The notes beneath the pieces are model-generated. The model had not been told where the DNA came from. It made no database searches and saw only the letters and a list, made by a program, of their open reading frames with translations. Positions 25,682 through 34,577 of a stretch of 64,000 nt of DNA are shown in pieces. Each line of letters opens with the position of its first letter. The first letter of the stretch is position 1. The stretch lies in the NCBI RefSeq assembly GCF_900232905.1, contig NZ_OCTQ01000001.1, positions 708,216 to 772,215 of the forward strand. Direction: 5' to 3'. The position numbers and the translations under genes are program-made. The stretch is from Miniphocaeibacter massiliensis (GTDB lineage Bacteria > Bacillota > Clostridia > Tissierellales > Peptoniphilaceae).

Positions 25682-25705
25682 AAAAGCGCTATTATTAGCG
25701 CTTTT
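25682..25705. terminator. Bidirectional terminator between the lipoprotein and rplS
   Basis: AAAAGCGCT / AGCGCTTTT, nine perfect pairs with a 6-nt loop; it serves the plus-strand lipoprotein and the minus-strand rplS that end on either side. Confidence 0.88.
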
Positions 25706-25708
25706 ATC

Positions 25709-26059
25709 TTATCTGAAGCTTTGTTTTTCTTTTACTTTAGCAGCTTTACCTACTCTATCTCTTAAGTAATATAATTTAGATCTTCTAACTTTACCTTTTC
25801 TTATAACTTTTAATGCTTCAACTCTTGGTGAGTTCATTGGGAATGTTCTTTCAATTCCAGTTCCATAAGCAACTCTTCTTACTGTAAAAGTTTTTCTTGA
25901 GCCTGTTCCTTGAATTTTTATAACTGTTCCCTCGAATTTTTGGATTCTTTCTTTAGAACCTTCTTTAATTCTGTAGTCTAATACTACTGTGTCTCCAACA
26001 TTAAATTCAAATTTATTTTCTCTAACTTGTTCTTGTTCTATTTGCTTTATTATATCCAT
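25709..26059 (-). CDS. rplS: 50S ribosomal protein L19
   Basis: 116 residues, standard length. [26 protein letters not shown] at the start, [33 protein letters not shown] near 43 and the [22 protein letters not shown] tail identify L19, which sits at the 30S-50S interface. It has its own promoter and a likely autoregulatory leader (26060-26132). Confidence 0.98.
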   Translation of the reverse strand: MDIIKQIEQEQVRENKFEFNVGDTVVLDYRIKEGSKERIQKFEGTVIKIQGTGSRKTFTVRRVAYGTGIERTFPMNSPRVEALKVIRKGKVRRSKLYYLRDRVGKAAKVKEKQSFR

Positions 26060-26132
26060 TTGTAAAATCCTCCTATTTATTAAATGTTCTTGCTTTGAAA
26101 GCAGAGGACCATCCGTTTTACATGACTTTGTG
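26060..26132 (-). ncRNA. Probable L19 mRNA leader
   Basis: A 70-nt untranslated leader between a strong promoter and rplS. It contains CATGTAAAACGGATGGTCC and CTCTGCTTTCAAAGCAAG, which resemble the conserved L19 leader described upstream of rplS in low-GC Gram-positives, where L19 is thought to bind and repress its own mRNA. I could not fold or align it, so the match is from memory of the motif. Confidence 0.45.
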
Positions 26133-26161
26133 ATTATAGCATAATAATTACGCTATTTCAA
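26133..26161 (-). promoter_or_regulatory. rplS promoter
   Basis: TTGAAA (26161-26156), 17 bp, TATAAT (26138-26133) on the minus strand. The -35 box overlaps the trmD stop, giving rplS its own transcript besides readthrough from the upstream operon. Confidence 0.75.
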
Positions 26162-26848
26162 TTTATTGTTTTTTATATATTTTTCATATATGTCTGGTCT
26201 TTTATTCTTAGTATTTACTAAAGAGCTTTCTTTTTTCCACTCTTCTATTTTTTTATGGTTACCACTAAATAAAACTTCTGGTACTTTATGTCCATTAAAT
26301 TCTCTAGGTCTTGTATATACATTATTTTGAAGTAATACATTATAATGAGAGTCTGTTACTGCACTTTCATCATTTCCAAGTACTCCTTCTACAAGTCTAG
26401 AAACTGAATCTATTACTACCATTGCTGCAAGTTCTCCACCTGTCATTACATAATCTCCAATAGATAATTCCATGTCTACGTAATTATCTACTATTCTTGA
26501 GTCTATACCTTCATAATGACCACACAAAAGTATAATATCATCATATTTTGACAACTCTTTACACTTTTCTTGGTCTAGCACTTCCCCTTGTGGAGACATA
26601 TATACAACTAGGCTATCTTTTGTTTTAGAATCCATAATGCAGTCATAAACTGGTTGAGGTGTCATTAACATTCCTGCTCCTCCACCATATATCTCATCAT
26701 CAACTCTATTGTGTTTATCTTTAGAATAATCTCTAATATTTTTAACAGTTAAATCTATTATTCCTTTTTCTAAAGCCTTACCTATTACACCATAATTGTT
26801 CAATGAGTTAATAAATTCTGGAAATAATGTCAATATTTGAAATTTCAT
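26153..26848 (-). CDS. trmD: tRNA (guanine37-N1)-methyltransferase
   Basis: 231-residue SPOUT-fold enzyme. The deep trefoil knot binding SAM is seen in LLCGHYEGIDSRI near 108 and SIGDYVMTGGELAAMVVIDSVSRL near 129; N-terminal LTLFPEFINSL and YGGGAGMLMTPQPV are typical. It makes m1G37 to prevent +1 frameshifting. Overlaps rimM by 4 bp. Confidence 0.97.
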   Translation of the reverse strand: MKFQILTLFPEFINSLNNYGVIGKALEKGIIDLTVKNIRDYSKDKHNRVDDEIYGGGAGMLMTPQPVYDCIMDSKTKDSLVVYMSPQGEVLDQEKCKELSKYDDIILLCGHYEGIDSRIVDNYVDMELSIGDYVMTGGELAAMVVIDSVSRLVEGVLGNDESAVTDSHYNVLLQNNVYTRPREFNGHKVPEVLFSGNHKKIEEWKKESSLVNTKNKRPDIYEKYIKNNKLK

Positions 26849-27342
26849 TCAATAATACCTTCTATTAATTCAGTATAAATTTTCCCATTTTTTATATCTA
26901 CATTTTTTATAAATTCTTTTACTGCTGGTATCATAAATTCTTTTTTATTCTTATCTTCACAAATATAAATATCATTTGCTTGGTTAGACATAACCTCTTT
27001 TACAACTCCAATAAGCTTGTCACCATCTATTATTTCCATACCAACTAAATCGCTAATATAGTAAATATCTTCTGGCAATTCCAGTCTATCTTCCTCATTA
27101 ATATAAATATATTTGTCTTTGAATTTTAGTACTTCGTTTATATTGTTATAACCTTCAAGTTTTACATAAACCAACCCTCTATGAAGTCTTGTCTTTTTAA
27201 TTTTTACTTTAGTCTTTTCATCTTCAATGTAAAAATCAATTTTTTCATCAAATCTTTCTGGATAATCAGTTAATGGATAAATTTTTATATCACCTTTTAT
27301 CCCATGAGTATTGGTTATATATCCTACTTTTATAAGTTCCAT
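26845..27342 (-). CDS. rimM: 16S rRNA processing protein RimM
   Basis: 165 residues. KVGYITNTHGIKGDIKIYPLTDYPERF at the start and a C-terminal PRC barrel (YYISDLVGMEIIDGDKLIGVV, MIPAVKEFIKNVDI) are the family hallmarks. It helps 30S maturation near S19. Standard order with trmD. Confidence 0.96.
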   Translation of the reverse strand: MELIKVGYITNTHGIKGDIKIYPLTDYPERFDEKIDFYIEDEKTKVKIKKTRLHRGLVYVKLEGYNNINEVLKFKDKYIYINEEDRLELPEDIYYISDLVGMEIIDGDKLIGVVKEVMSNQANDIYICEDKNKKEFMIPAVKEFIKNVDIKNGKIYTELIEGIIE

Positions 27343-27348
27343 AAATAC

Positions 27349-27579
27349 CTACTGAATAATATCTACAGCTACTTTTATACCATCTTTGATAGCGGCAGCT
27401 TTAACCAAAGTTCTTATAGCTTTTGCTATTTTACCTTCTTTTCCTATAATTCTTCCTAAATCATTAGAGTCTGCCTTAACTTCAATTACTAAGGTATTGC
27501 CTTCTTCTCTACTTGTAACAACTACTGCCTCAGGTTTTTCTACTAATTCTTTTGCAATAGCTTCTACTAATTCAACCAT
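27349..27579 (-). CDS. khpA: KH-domain RNA-binding protein KhpA
   Basis: 76 residues. The single KH motif is in DLGRIIGKEGKIAKAIRTLVKAAA near 40-62 (the GxxG loop is GKEG). KhpA pairs with KhpB to bind many mRNAs in Firmicutes and affects cell-wall and division genes. In the conserved rpsP-khpA-rimM-trmD order. Confidence 0.95.
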   Translation of the reverse strand: MVELVEAIAKELVEKPEAVVVTSREEGNTLVIEVKADSNDLGRIIGKEGKIAKAIRTLVKAAAIKDGIKVAVDIIQ

Positions 27580-27600
27580 AATACCTCCTATTAAAGGCTA

Positions 27601-27852
27601 TTATTTAGCTTCGTAAACACCATTATTTTTAAATAATCTGTTTACTGTATCTGTTGGTTTTGCACCATTTTTAATCCATTGGTTTACTTTTTCAGCATCT
27701 ACTTTAACTGTTTTAGGCTCAGTTAGTGGATTATAGTATCCTATTTCTTCTATGAATTTTCCATCTCTAGGAGCTCTTTCATCTGCTACTACTATTCTAT
27801 AAAATGGATTTTTCTTTGATCCTATTCTTTTTAATCTAATTTTTACTGCCAT
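27601..27852 (-). CDS. rpsP: 30S ribosomal protein S16
   Basis: 83 residues: [41 protein letters not shown] is the universal S16 opening. The start at 27852 has GGAGG at good spacing; an upstream ATG at 27867 is part of that same Shine-Dalgarno site and is rejected. Confidence 0.98.
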   Translation of the reverse strand: MAVKIRLKRIGSKKNPFYRIVVADERAPRDGKFIEEIGYYNPLTEPKTVKVDAEKVNQWIKNGAKPTDTVNRLFKNNGVYEAK

Positions 27853-27884
27853 TAATAAAACCTCCAAAATTTTTTATTTAAAAT

Positions 27885-29228
27885 TTATTTAAAAAGCGGA
27901 AAGCCGAACTTACCTCTTTTTTTCATGTTTTTACCCATATTTCCCATTTGTTTCATCATTTTTTTAGTGTCTTTAAACTGTTTTAAAAGTTTATTTAATT
28001 CGGAAATATTTGACCCTGAACCGTTTGCTATTCTCTTTCTTCTACTAGCATCTATTATTTCAGGATTTTCTCTTTCTTTCTGTGTCATGGACTGAATCAT
28101 TGCTTCAATCTTTTTTATTTCTTTTTCTCCAAAGCTAATTCCTTTTAGTGCTTTAGAATTTACTCCTGGTATCATTCCAAGTAAATCTTCAATTGGTCCC
28201 ATGTTTCTCATTTGACCAAGTTGTTCTAGGAAGTCATTAAAGTCATATTTTTGCGACCTTATTTTTTCTTCTAATTCTCTAGCTTTCTTTTCATCTATTG
28301 CTGTTTGTGCTTTTTCTATTAAAGATAAAACATCACCCATTCCAAGTATTCTAGATGCCATTCTATCTGGATGGAATGGTTCTAAATCTTCTAGCTTTTC
28401 TCCAACACCAATAAACTTAATAGGTTTTTCTGCTACATTTCTAATTGAAAGAGCTGCTCCACCTCTTGCATCACCATCTAATTTTGTAAGAATAATTCCA
28501 GTTACATCTAATTCTTCATTAAATGTTTTTGCAACATTTACTGCATCTTGTCCTGTCATAGCATCTACTACTAAAAGTATTTCATCTGGATTTACTGTAG
28601 ATTTAATATCTCTTAGTTCTTGCATTAATTCTTCATCTATATGAAGACGTCCCGCTGTATCTAATATAACAACGTCATTACTATTTTTCTTTGCCTCTTC
28701 AATTGCTTGTTTGGCTATTTCTACAGGGCTAATTTTATCTCCAAGTGTAAATACTGGAACACCAACTTTTTCTCCAACAACTTGTAATTGTTTTATAGCT
28801 GCTGGTCTATAAATATCTCCTGCAACTAAAAGAGGTCTTTTACCTTGTTTCTTCAAATGAAGTGCAAGCTTACCACCATGAGTAGTCTTACCTGCTCCTT
28901 GCAAACCAGTTAACAAGATTACTGTTGGAGGATTAGATGATATGTTTAATTTTGCCTCACTTTCACCCATTAATTTTGTAAGTTCTTCATTTACAATCTT
29001 AACGACTTGCTGTCCTGGAGTAAGGCTTTCCATAACTTCTGAGCCCAATGCTCTTTCCTTTACAGTTTTTATAAAATCTTTAACAACTTTGAAGTTAACA
29101 TCCGCTTCTAACAGCGCTAGTTTAACTTCTCTCATTGCTACATCAATATCTTTTTCTGTAAGTTTACCTTTACCAGTTAGCTTAGAAAGGGCATTTTGTA
29201 ATTTATCGGATAAATTTTCAAATATCAT
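27885..29228 (-). CDS. ffh: Signal recognition particle protein Ffh
   Basis: 447 residues in the N, G and M domains. G1 LTGLQGAGKTTHGGKLA near 105, DTAGRLHIDEELM near 190, TKLDGDARGGAALS near 248; the methionine-rich M domain with MGPIEDLLGMIPG and SRRKRIANGSGSNISELNKLL near 400 binds SRP RNA and signal sequences. Note His after the GKTT of G1, as in many Ffh proteins. It overlaps ylxM by 11 bp. Confidence 0.98.
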   Translation of the reverse strand: MIFENLSDKLQNALSKLTGKGKLTEKDIDVAMREVKLALLEADVNFKVVKDFIKTVKERALGSEVMESLTPGQQVVKIVNEELTKLMGESEAKLNISSNPPTVILLTGLQGAGKTTHGGKLALHLKKQGKRPLLVAGDIYRPAAIKQLQVVGEKVGVPVFTLGDKISPVEIAKQAIEEAKKNSNDVVILDTAGRLHIDEELMQELRDIKSTVNPDEILLVVDAMTGQDAVNVAKTFNEELDVTGIILTKLDGDARGGAALSIRNVAEKPIKFIGVGEKLEDLEPFHPDRMASRILGMGDVLSLIEKAQTAIDEKKARELEEKIRSQKYDFNDFLEQLGQMRNMGPIEDLLGMIPGVNSKALKGISFGEKEIKKIEAMIQSMTQKERENPEIIDASRRKRIANGSGSNISELNKLLKQFKDTKKMMKQMGNMGKNMKKRGKFGFPLFK

Positions 29229-29589
29229 AACTACTATCTCCCATGTTTTCTCTCTGGAACTTATTTATTTTAGAAACTATTTTTTCTAATTTGTCTTTAT
29301 CATTAGTATTAACTTCCAGCATTTCCAATTCCAAATTAATTGTAGTTAACAACTTATTTATTTCGTCATTTTTTTTCATTAATCTTAAATTTTCTTCAAA
29401 TTCATATAATTTGTTAACTGCTCTTTTAATATTTTCAGAAACTGCTTGCTTAGAAACCCCATAAATTTCAGCAATTTCTGTTAATGACAAATCCTCATTG
29501 TAATACTCATCAACCATTTTATACTGTTTCTTTGAAAGAAGTTCTCCATAATAGTCAAAAAGTATTCCTACCTCAACAAGTTTCTCCAT
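29218..29589 (-). CDS. ylxM: YlxM-family SRP-operon helix-turn-helix protein
   Basis: 123 residues. VGILFDYYGELLSKKQYKMVDEYYNEDLSLTEIAEIYGVSKQAVSENIKRA is a sigma70 region-4-like helix-turn-helix, followed by a coiled-coil tail. YlxM/p13 is a conserved accessory of the Gram-positive SRP operon and interacts with Ffh/FtsY components in streptococci. Promoter directly upstream. Confidence 0.94.
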   Translation of the reverse strand: MEKLVEVGILFDYYGELLSKKQYKMVDEYYNEDLSLTEIAEIYGVSKQAVSENIKRAVNKLYEFEENLRLMKKNDEINKLLTTINLELEMLEVNTNDKDKLEKIVSKINKFQRENMGDSSYDI

Positions 29590-29633
29590 CTTTACCTCTT
29601 CCTCGCTGTCAACCTTTTACATTGACCTTAATT

Positions 29634-29662
29634 AGTATACCCTTTTGTCCGCCTTAAGTCAA
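29634..29662 (-). promoter_or_regulatory. Promoter of the ylxM-ffh-rpsP operon
   Basis: TTGACT (29662-29657), 17 bp, TATACT (29639-29634), minus strand, 45 bp before ylxM. Confidence 0.8.
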
Positions 29663-29720
29663 CAATTTTTACTCAATAATTCAAAGTTTTTGTTTATTAC
29701 TATTTTCTTAAATTTATAAT

Positions 29721-29752
29721 AAAAAAAGAAAGTTATATAACTTTCTTTTTTT
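29721..29752 (-). terminator. Terminator of the ATP-grasp ligase gene
   Basis: AAAAAAAGAAAGTTA / TAACTTTCTTTTTTT perfect hairpin with T run, directly after the gene on the minus strand. Confidence 0.88.
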
Positions 29753-29764
29753 CTATAATAATTA

Positions 29765-30982
29765 TTAATCTTCTTGTCTACTTGGCTGAAGTTTTGGATA
29801 ATATTTTATAGTTCCAAGTCTTCTTCTCATATAAAGTAAAAATCTCTTTAAATTTCTATCTTCTTTATACCACTGAGTAAATTCATAACCTTTTTTTATT
29901 AATTTCTTTGCATATTCAGCATCATCTTTATTAGCATATTTTTTTAACACTGAAGGGTCTGCATATAACCATAATTTTTCCCTCTTATGATAGTATGTAG
30001 GCTCATCTTTTCCATATATTAAATCGTCCACTAAAAATTCAACAAAATTACAACCACCAGTAGTCATATAAAAACTTGAACGCCCTTGTCTTATATTTAT
30101 TTCAAACACTTTATGTTTTCCATCTCTTCTGTCATATTTAAAATCAAAGTTTGCAAACCCTCTATAATTAATGTCTTCCAAAAACTTTTTAGCCATTTTA
30201 TAAATTTCTGGATTATCTTGGGTAACTAAAGCATTGTAATTACCTATACCTTGTGGTTGACATTCATCTAAAAGACATTTTCCGAAACACATCATTTTCA
30301 CTCTGCCTTTTGTATCTACATATGCATTTAAAACAGCCATAGTTGAATGGTCTCCTGGGATAAAATCTTGAACTATAAGTTCTCCAGTATAACCTGCATC
30401 ATATACATCTTTTATAATTTTTTCATATTCTTCTTTATTATTAGCCTTGTATGCTTTTTTCTTTCCTTCAAAGTCTAAATGTAAAAACTCAATACTATCA
30501 TTTGGTTTTACAGCTAAAGGAAATTCAAAAGGAATTTCATAATTATCTCTCATATCTTTAGAAATTACATAAGTGTTTGGATAATCTAAGCCATATTTTT
30601 CACAAATTTCATAAAAATCTTTTTTGTTCTCTAGCTGTTGCTGCATCTCTAAAGAAACATAATTAAATAAAAAATATTCTTCTAAAGCTTCTTTATTATT
30701 GGTTATTAAACTAGTATATCCATCTGAACAAGAAATAAGTATTAATTTTTTACCTTGTTCACTATATTTTTTACCCACCTCTAGCATTTTTTCTAAAAAT
30801 ACATCTTGAGTATCGAATCCTTCAAAAGTTTTAACATCTACTATTTTAGAATTTTGTGTAAATGGTAATGGCATTTTGCCAAGTGTTACTGAATTTATTC
30901 CATAAGCTTGGTGGAATGACCTTGCAACTCCATAAGCATTTATATCTGTTCCTAATATTATAGGTAGAAAATCTTCTTTCAT
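29765..30982 (-). CDS. ATP-grasp carboxylate-amine ligase, D-aspartate-ligase-like
   Basis: 405 residues. N-terminal Rossmann-like lobe (LPIILGTDINAYGVARSFHQAYGI at 6-29), ATP-grasp core from about 115 to 320 with EFPLAVKPNDSIEF near 157, GELIVQDFIPGDHSTMAVLNA near 200 and metal-binding FEINIRQGRSSFY near 292. It resembles the family containing Enterococcus D-aspartate ligase, which charges D-Asp onto the peptidoglycan stem peptide, but related carboxylate-amine ligases make other peptides. The gene is alone between two terminators. Substrate is inferred only. Confidence 0.75.
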   Translation of the reverse strand: MKEDFLPIILGTDINAYGVARSFHQAYGINSVTLGKMPLPFTQNSKIVDVKTFEGFDTQDVFLEKMLEVGKKYSEQGKKLILISCSDGYTSLITNNKEALEEYFLFNYVSLEMQQQLENKKDFYEICEKYGLDYPNTYVISKDMRDNYEIPFEFPLAVKPNDSIEFLHLDFEGKKKAYKANNKEEYEKIIKDVYDAGYTGELIVQDFIPGDHSTMAVLNAYVDTKGRVKMMCFGKCLLDECQPQGIGNYNALVTQDNPEIYKMAKKFLEDINYRGFANFDFKYDRRDGKHKVFEINIRQGRSSFYMTTGGCNFVEFLVDDLIYGKDEPTYYHKREKLWLYADPSVLKKYANKDDAEYAKKLIKKGYEFTQWYKEDRNLKRFLLYMRRRLGTIKYYPKLQPSRQED

Positions 30983-31108
30983 AATCTCTCCTTTATATAT
31001 TGATTAGTATTTACATTAATATATTATACTCTAAATTTGTATTTATGTGTAAACCTACTACTATTTACTAATCTTTTAAGATTTTACTCTTATTTTGACT
31101 TAAATAAA

Positions 31109-31140
31109 AAAGAGGACTATTAACTTACTTAGTCCTCTTT
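31109..31140 (-). terminator. Terminator of the purine operon
   Basis: AAAGAGGACT / AGTCCTCTTT, ten perfect pairs with a 12-nt loop, followed on the minus strand by A/T-rich sequence with T runs. It lies 60 bp after the NCS2 permease stop. Confidence 0.82.
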
Positions 31141-31201
31141 CTTAATTTTAATATTTGATATTATTTATCTCTATATTTATCACATACTAACCTCTTATGA
31201 T

Positions 31202-32770
31202 TTAAACATATTCAAAATCTTCCTCTATTTCTAACAACTTCTTGTTTTTATGACTAAAATGTAATGCTAAAGCTAATATTCCTGATACAATATAGCCTAT
31301 AACAAATGGTGATGTAGGGAATATGCCCATTTGTGCATTATGTATTAGACCAAAGAATGATAATGCTGCTCCTACAAAAAGTGTGAGTGCTACTCTGTCT
31401 AATCTATTATCTATTATGTATACAGTTAATGTTCCTAGTACCACTCCTACAAGAATTGCTCCAGACTTAACCGCTGGTATACCTTCCCACATTACTCCTC
31501 CATTTACAAGTTTATCGGTCATTTCTATTGTATATTCATTTAATCCAGATGCTTGTATTTCTGTAAAAACATTCATAACACCTAATGCTCCTGTTACTTC
31601 TGAAAATATATAGTCTGCAAAAGGTGGTATCATAGCTATTCCTACTGCAGCATAATGTTTAACTTTGCATTCTTTGAAAGCCTGTGCAACCATAACTATT
31701 GAACACCATAAGAATGTTACTGCACAAACAGACCTTGGAACTAAATTATTTAAAAATGTAAATAATCCAAACACACCTGCCAATAATAATATAACCGCAG
31801 ATATTATTGAATATCCTATTCCTGTACCTGATTTTTTAAGCCCTGCGTGACCTAACCATATGGAATTAGGTATTATTCCTCCAAATAACGCAGATATCAT
31901 AGTGCAAATACCATTCACAAAAGATGTTTCTCTAACACTATAATCATCTCCTGCAACATTTGCCGCTTCAACATTATCTACTGTTTCTATTACATTATAT
32001 ATTTCAACGGGAATTATAGCTGTTAAATATGGAATTACAACTACAAATCCATTTACTAAATTTTGTATAGCTGTAACTGGGTTAGGCGTATATAGCCCAA
32101 CTCCTTCAAAATTTATGCTAGTCCTTCCTAGTGCAAGTGCATATACTATTCCTCCTACTAAAGCTACTAGTAATGGTGGTATCTTTTTAGGGAATAAGTA
32201 TCCTCCAAAAAACCCTAGCATAGCCACTATAAGTATTGGTAATCCCACTATTGGATCAGCATATACATCAAATAACCCTTGTGTCGCCATCCACACAAAT
32301 CCTATCCCTGCTACTGTCCCAAATAAAGCCGCTCTAGGCACATTATTTTTAATCCACGGTCCCACTATTCCTCCACAAAATTCTACAAAACCTCCTATTA
32401 AACATGCTGCCATTGAAGCTGACCATGCCAATTTAGGATCTTCGAGTGCATAATTTAGTGGAACCACTACTCCATATAACATTACAAACATCGCTGGTGT
32501 AGAAACTCCTGATGGAATTGCTGTAACATCTGCTCTATTTTCTTTTTTGGATAATTTATATCCCATGTAAGCGTAGTAAAGTCCTCCTAAAAATAATCCA
32601 ACAGATATACCTGGTATTACATACCCATAAACTATATCATCAGGCCATTTCAAAACGTTTGACAAAGTCATGATAATTATCAAATAATTTATTATATTAT
32701 TTGTTACCATGTAAACTACGCCACCTACATCTTCAACCTTAAACAAAGGTACTAAATTTTCTTTTTTCAA
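31202..32770 (-). CDS. Xanthine/uracil permease family (NCS2) transporter
   Basis: 522 residues with about 12-14 transmembrane helices. Typical blocks are GISVGLFLGGLYYAYMGYKLS near 54, RADVTAIPSGVSTPAMFVM near 79 and IIPNSIWLGHAGLKKSGTG near 298, resembling purine permeases (AzgA-like). It lies 55 bp after the adenine deaminase in the same operon, which suggests adenine, hypoxanthine or xanthine as cargo. Exact substrate unproven. Confidence 0.8.
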   Translation of the reverse strand: MKKENLVPLFKVEDVGGVVYMVTNNIINYLIIIMTLSNVLKWPDDIVYGYVIPGISVGLFLGGLYYAYMGYKLSKKENRADVTAIPSGVSTPAMFVMLYGVVVPLNYALEDPKLAWSASMAACLIGGFVEFCGGIVGPWIKNNVPRAALFGTVAGIGFVWMATQGLFDVYADPIVGLPILIVAMLGFFGGYLFPKKIPPLLVALVGGIVYALALGRTSINFEGVGLYTPNPVTAIQNLVNGFVVVIPYLTAIIPVEIYNVIETVDNVEAANVAGDDYSVRETSFVNGICTMISALFGGIIPNSIWLGHAGLKKSGTGIGYSIISAVILLLAGVFGLFTFLNNLVPRSVCAVTFLWCSIVMVAQAFKECKVKHYAAVGIAMIPPFADYIFSEVTGALGVMNVFTEIQASGLNEYTIEMTDKLVNGGVMWEGIPAVKSGAILVGVVLGTLTVYIIDNRLDRVALTLFVGAALSFFGLIHNAQMGIFPTSPFVIGYIVSGILALALHFSHKNKKLLEIEEDFEYV

Positions 32771-32824
32771 TATTTTCTCCTAACACATTAAAATATAATA
32801 TGCGATAAAATATATAATGAAAGT

Positions 32825-34558
32825 TTACTTTACCTCTAGATCTATAAAATCAAATATAGTTACGTCAAATAATCCTTTATCTGTTAATTTTATTTCTGGA
32901 ATAACGGCAAGTGACATAAAACATAATGTCATTACTGGTTCCACAGTTTTGCTTACTTTTAATACTTCATGAGCAACTTTATGAATATCATTTAATTTCT
33001 TATCAACCCATTCTCCAGTTTTATCACTCATTATTCCACCCAATGGCATTGGCATATTTTCTATCACTTTCTCATCTTTTACTAGAATAATACCTCCATT
33101 TTGTTTTATAAGTTCATTTACTGCAAAGTACATATCTTTGTCATTTGAACCTACTACTATTATATTATGTGAATCATGAGCTATAGATAATGCTATTGCT
33201 CCTTCTTTTAATCCGTATCCTTTTAATAGTCCTACTGCAACATTTCCTGTACCATTATGTCTTTCAACCACTGCAACTTTTAAAATATCTTTGTCTTTTG
33301 AAAATATAAAATTACTATCTTCATCTATTTTTACTTCTTCTTTTATTTTCTTAGTTACTACTCCGCCTGGCTGAATTTCTATTATATTTGCCTTACCTGA
33401 AGGTATTTTAGCTTCTAATTTATCTATTGTAAAATCTTTTACATTAAAACTATTTGCTACAATAGAGCTATCTACTTTTTCTACTTCAAATAAATAATTT
33501 TTATCTTCTGATACTTTTTCTCCATTCACAAATACTAGTTCTGCATTAAAATCTTCCAAATTATTTAGAACTACTAAGTCTGCTCTATAACCTGGTGCAA
33601 CTGCTCCTCTATCGTAAAGTCTAAAACACTCTGCAGCATTTAGTGTAGCCATTTGTATAGCTGTAATAGGGTCAATATTATTTTCTATACATATTCTCAA
33701 ATGATTGTCTATATGACCTTTTTCTAAAATTGTTTTAGGCTGTCTATCATCTGAACAGAAAAGACATCTTCTACTATTTTCATTAGTCACTTCTTTAATT
33801 AATATCCCAAGTTCATGACAAGCTGAACCTTCTCTTAGAAGTATGTACATTCCTCTTTCTAGTCTTTCCTTCATGTCTTCTACAGTACTACATTCGTGTT
33901 CAGTATGAATTCCTGATAATATATATGCATTTAAATCATTACCTACAACTCCTGGAGAATGACCATCTATTAATTTATTTTCTTGTATTGCTAAATTTAA
34001 TTTATCTACTACCATAGGAGTTGCATTTGTAACTCCTGGAAAATCCATAAACTCTCCAAGTCCTAGAATTTCTTCTTTCTTTATATGATTTGTCATATCT
34101 TCTGCAAGAATTTTAGCACCTGCATTTTCAAATGGAGTAGCTGGAACACATGATGGTAGCATAAATTTAATATCTAATTTAGTATTTTTTGATGCCTTTA
34201 TCATATAATCTAATCCATCTAGTCCACTTACATTTACTATTTCATGAGGATCTGCAATTATTGTAGTGGTACCACAAGGAACTAGAAGTTTTCCAAGTTC
34301 TTCTGGACTAACATAAGATGATTCTATATGTATATGGCCATCTATGAAACCTGGAGATAGATACTTCCAGTCAATATCTATCTCTTTAGTTCCTTCATAA
34401 TCTCCTATTCCAATTATAGTTCCATTATGAATACCAACATTTCCCTTTATTATTTTATGACTAAATACATCAATTATATTGCAATTTTTTAATAATAAAT
34501 CACATTTTTTTCTTCCTGCTGCCACATCTATTAATTCTTTTAAATTAACTTTATCCAT
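32825..34558 (-). CDS. ade: Adenine deaminase
   Basis: 577 residues of the bacterial adenine deaminase (amidohydrolase) family, turning adenine into hypoxanthine and ammonia. All expected metal-site motifs are present: GHIHIESS near 74, ADPHEIVNVSG near 103, GEFMDFPGV near 162, DGHSPGVVG near 196, HTEHECS near 216 and CSDDRQP near 270. The adenine-deaminase C-terminal domain (GGIILVKD, PLGGIMS) fills 400-577. It follows the paralogue by 19 bp. Confidence 0.93.
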   Translation of the reverse strand: MDKVNLKELIDVAAGRKKCDLLLKNCNIIDVFSHKIIKGNVGIHNGTIIGIGDYEGTKEIDIDWKYLSPGFIDGHIHIESSYVSPEELGKLLVPCGTTTIIADPHEIVNVSGLDGLDYMIKASKNTKLDIKFMLPSCVPATPFENAGAKILAEDMTNHIKKEEILGLGEFMDFPGVTNATPMVVDKLNLAIQENKLIDGHSPGVVGNDLNAYILSGIHTEHECSTVEDMKERLERGMYILLREGSACHELGILIKEVTNENSRRCLFCSDDRQPKTILEKGHIDNHLRICIENNIDPITAIQMATLNAAECFRLYDRGAVAPGYRADLVVLNNLEDFNAELVFVNGEKVSEDKNYLFEVEKVDSSIVANSFNVKDFTIDKLEAKIPSGKANIIEIQPGGVVTKKIKEEVKIDEDSNFIFSKDKDILKVAVVERHNGTGNVAVGLLKGYGLKEGAIALSIAHDSHNIIVVGSNDKDMYFAVNELIKQNGGIILVKDEKVIENMPMPLGGIMSDKTGEWVDKKLNDIHKVAHEVLKVSKTVEPVMTLCFMSLAVIPEIKLTDKGLFDVTIFDFIDLEVK

Positions 34559-34577
34559 AATTTTACCTCTATTTTTA

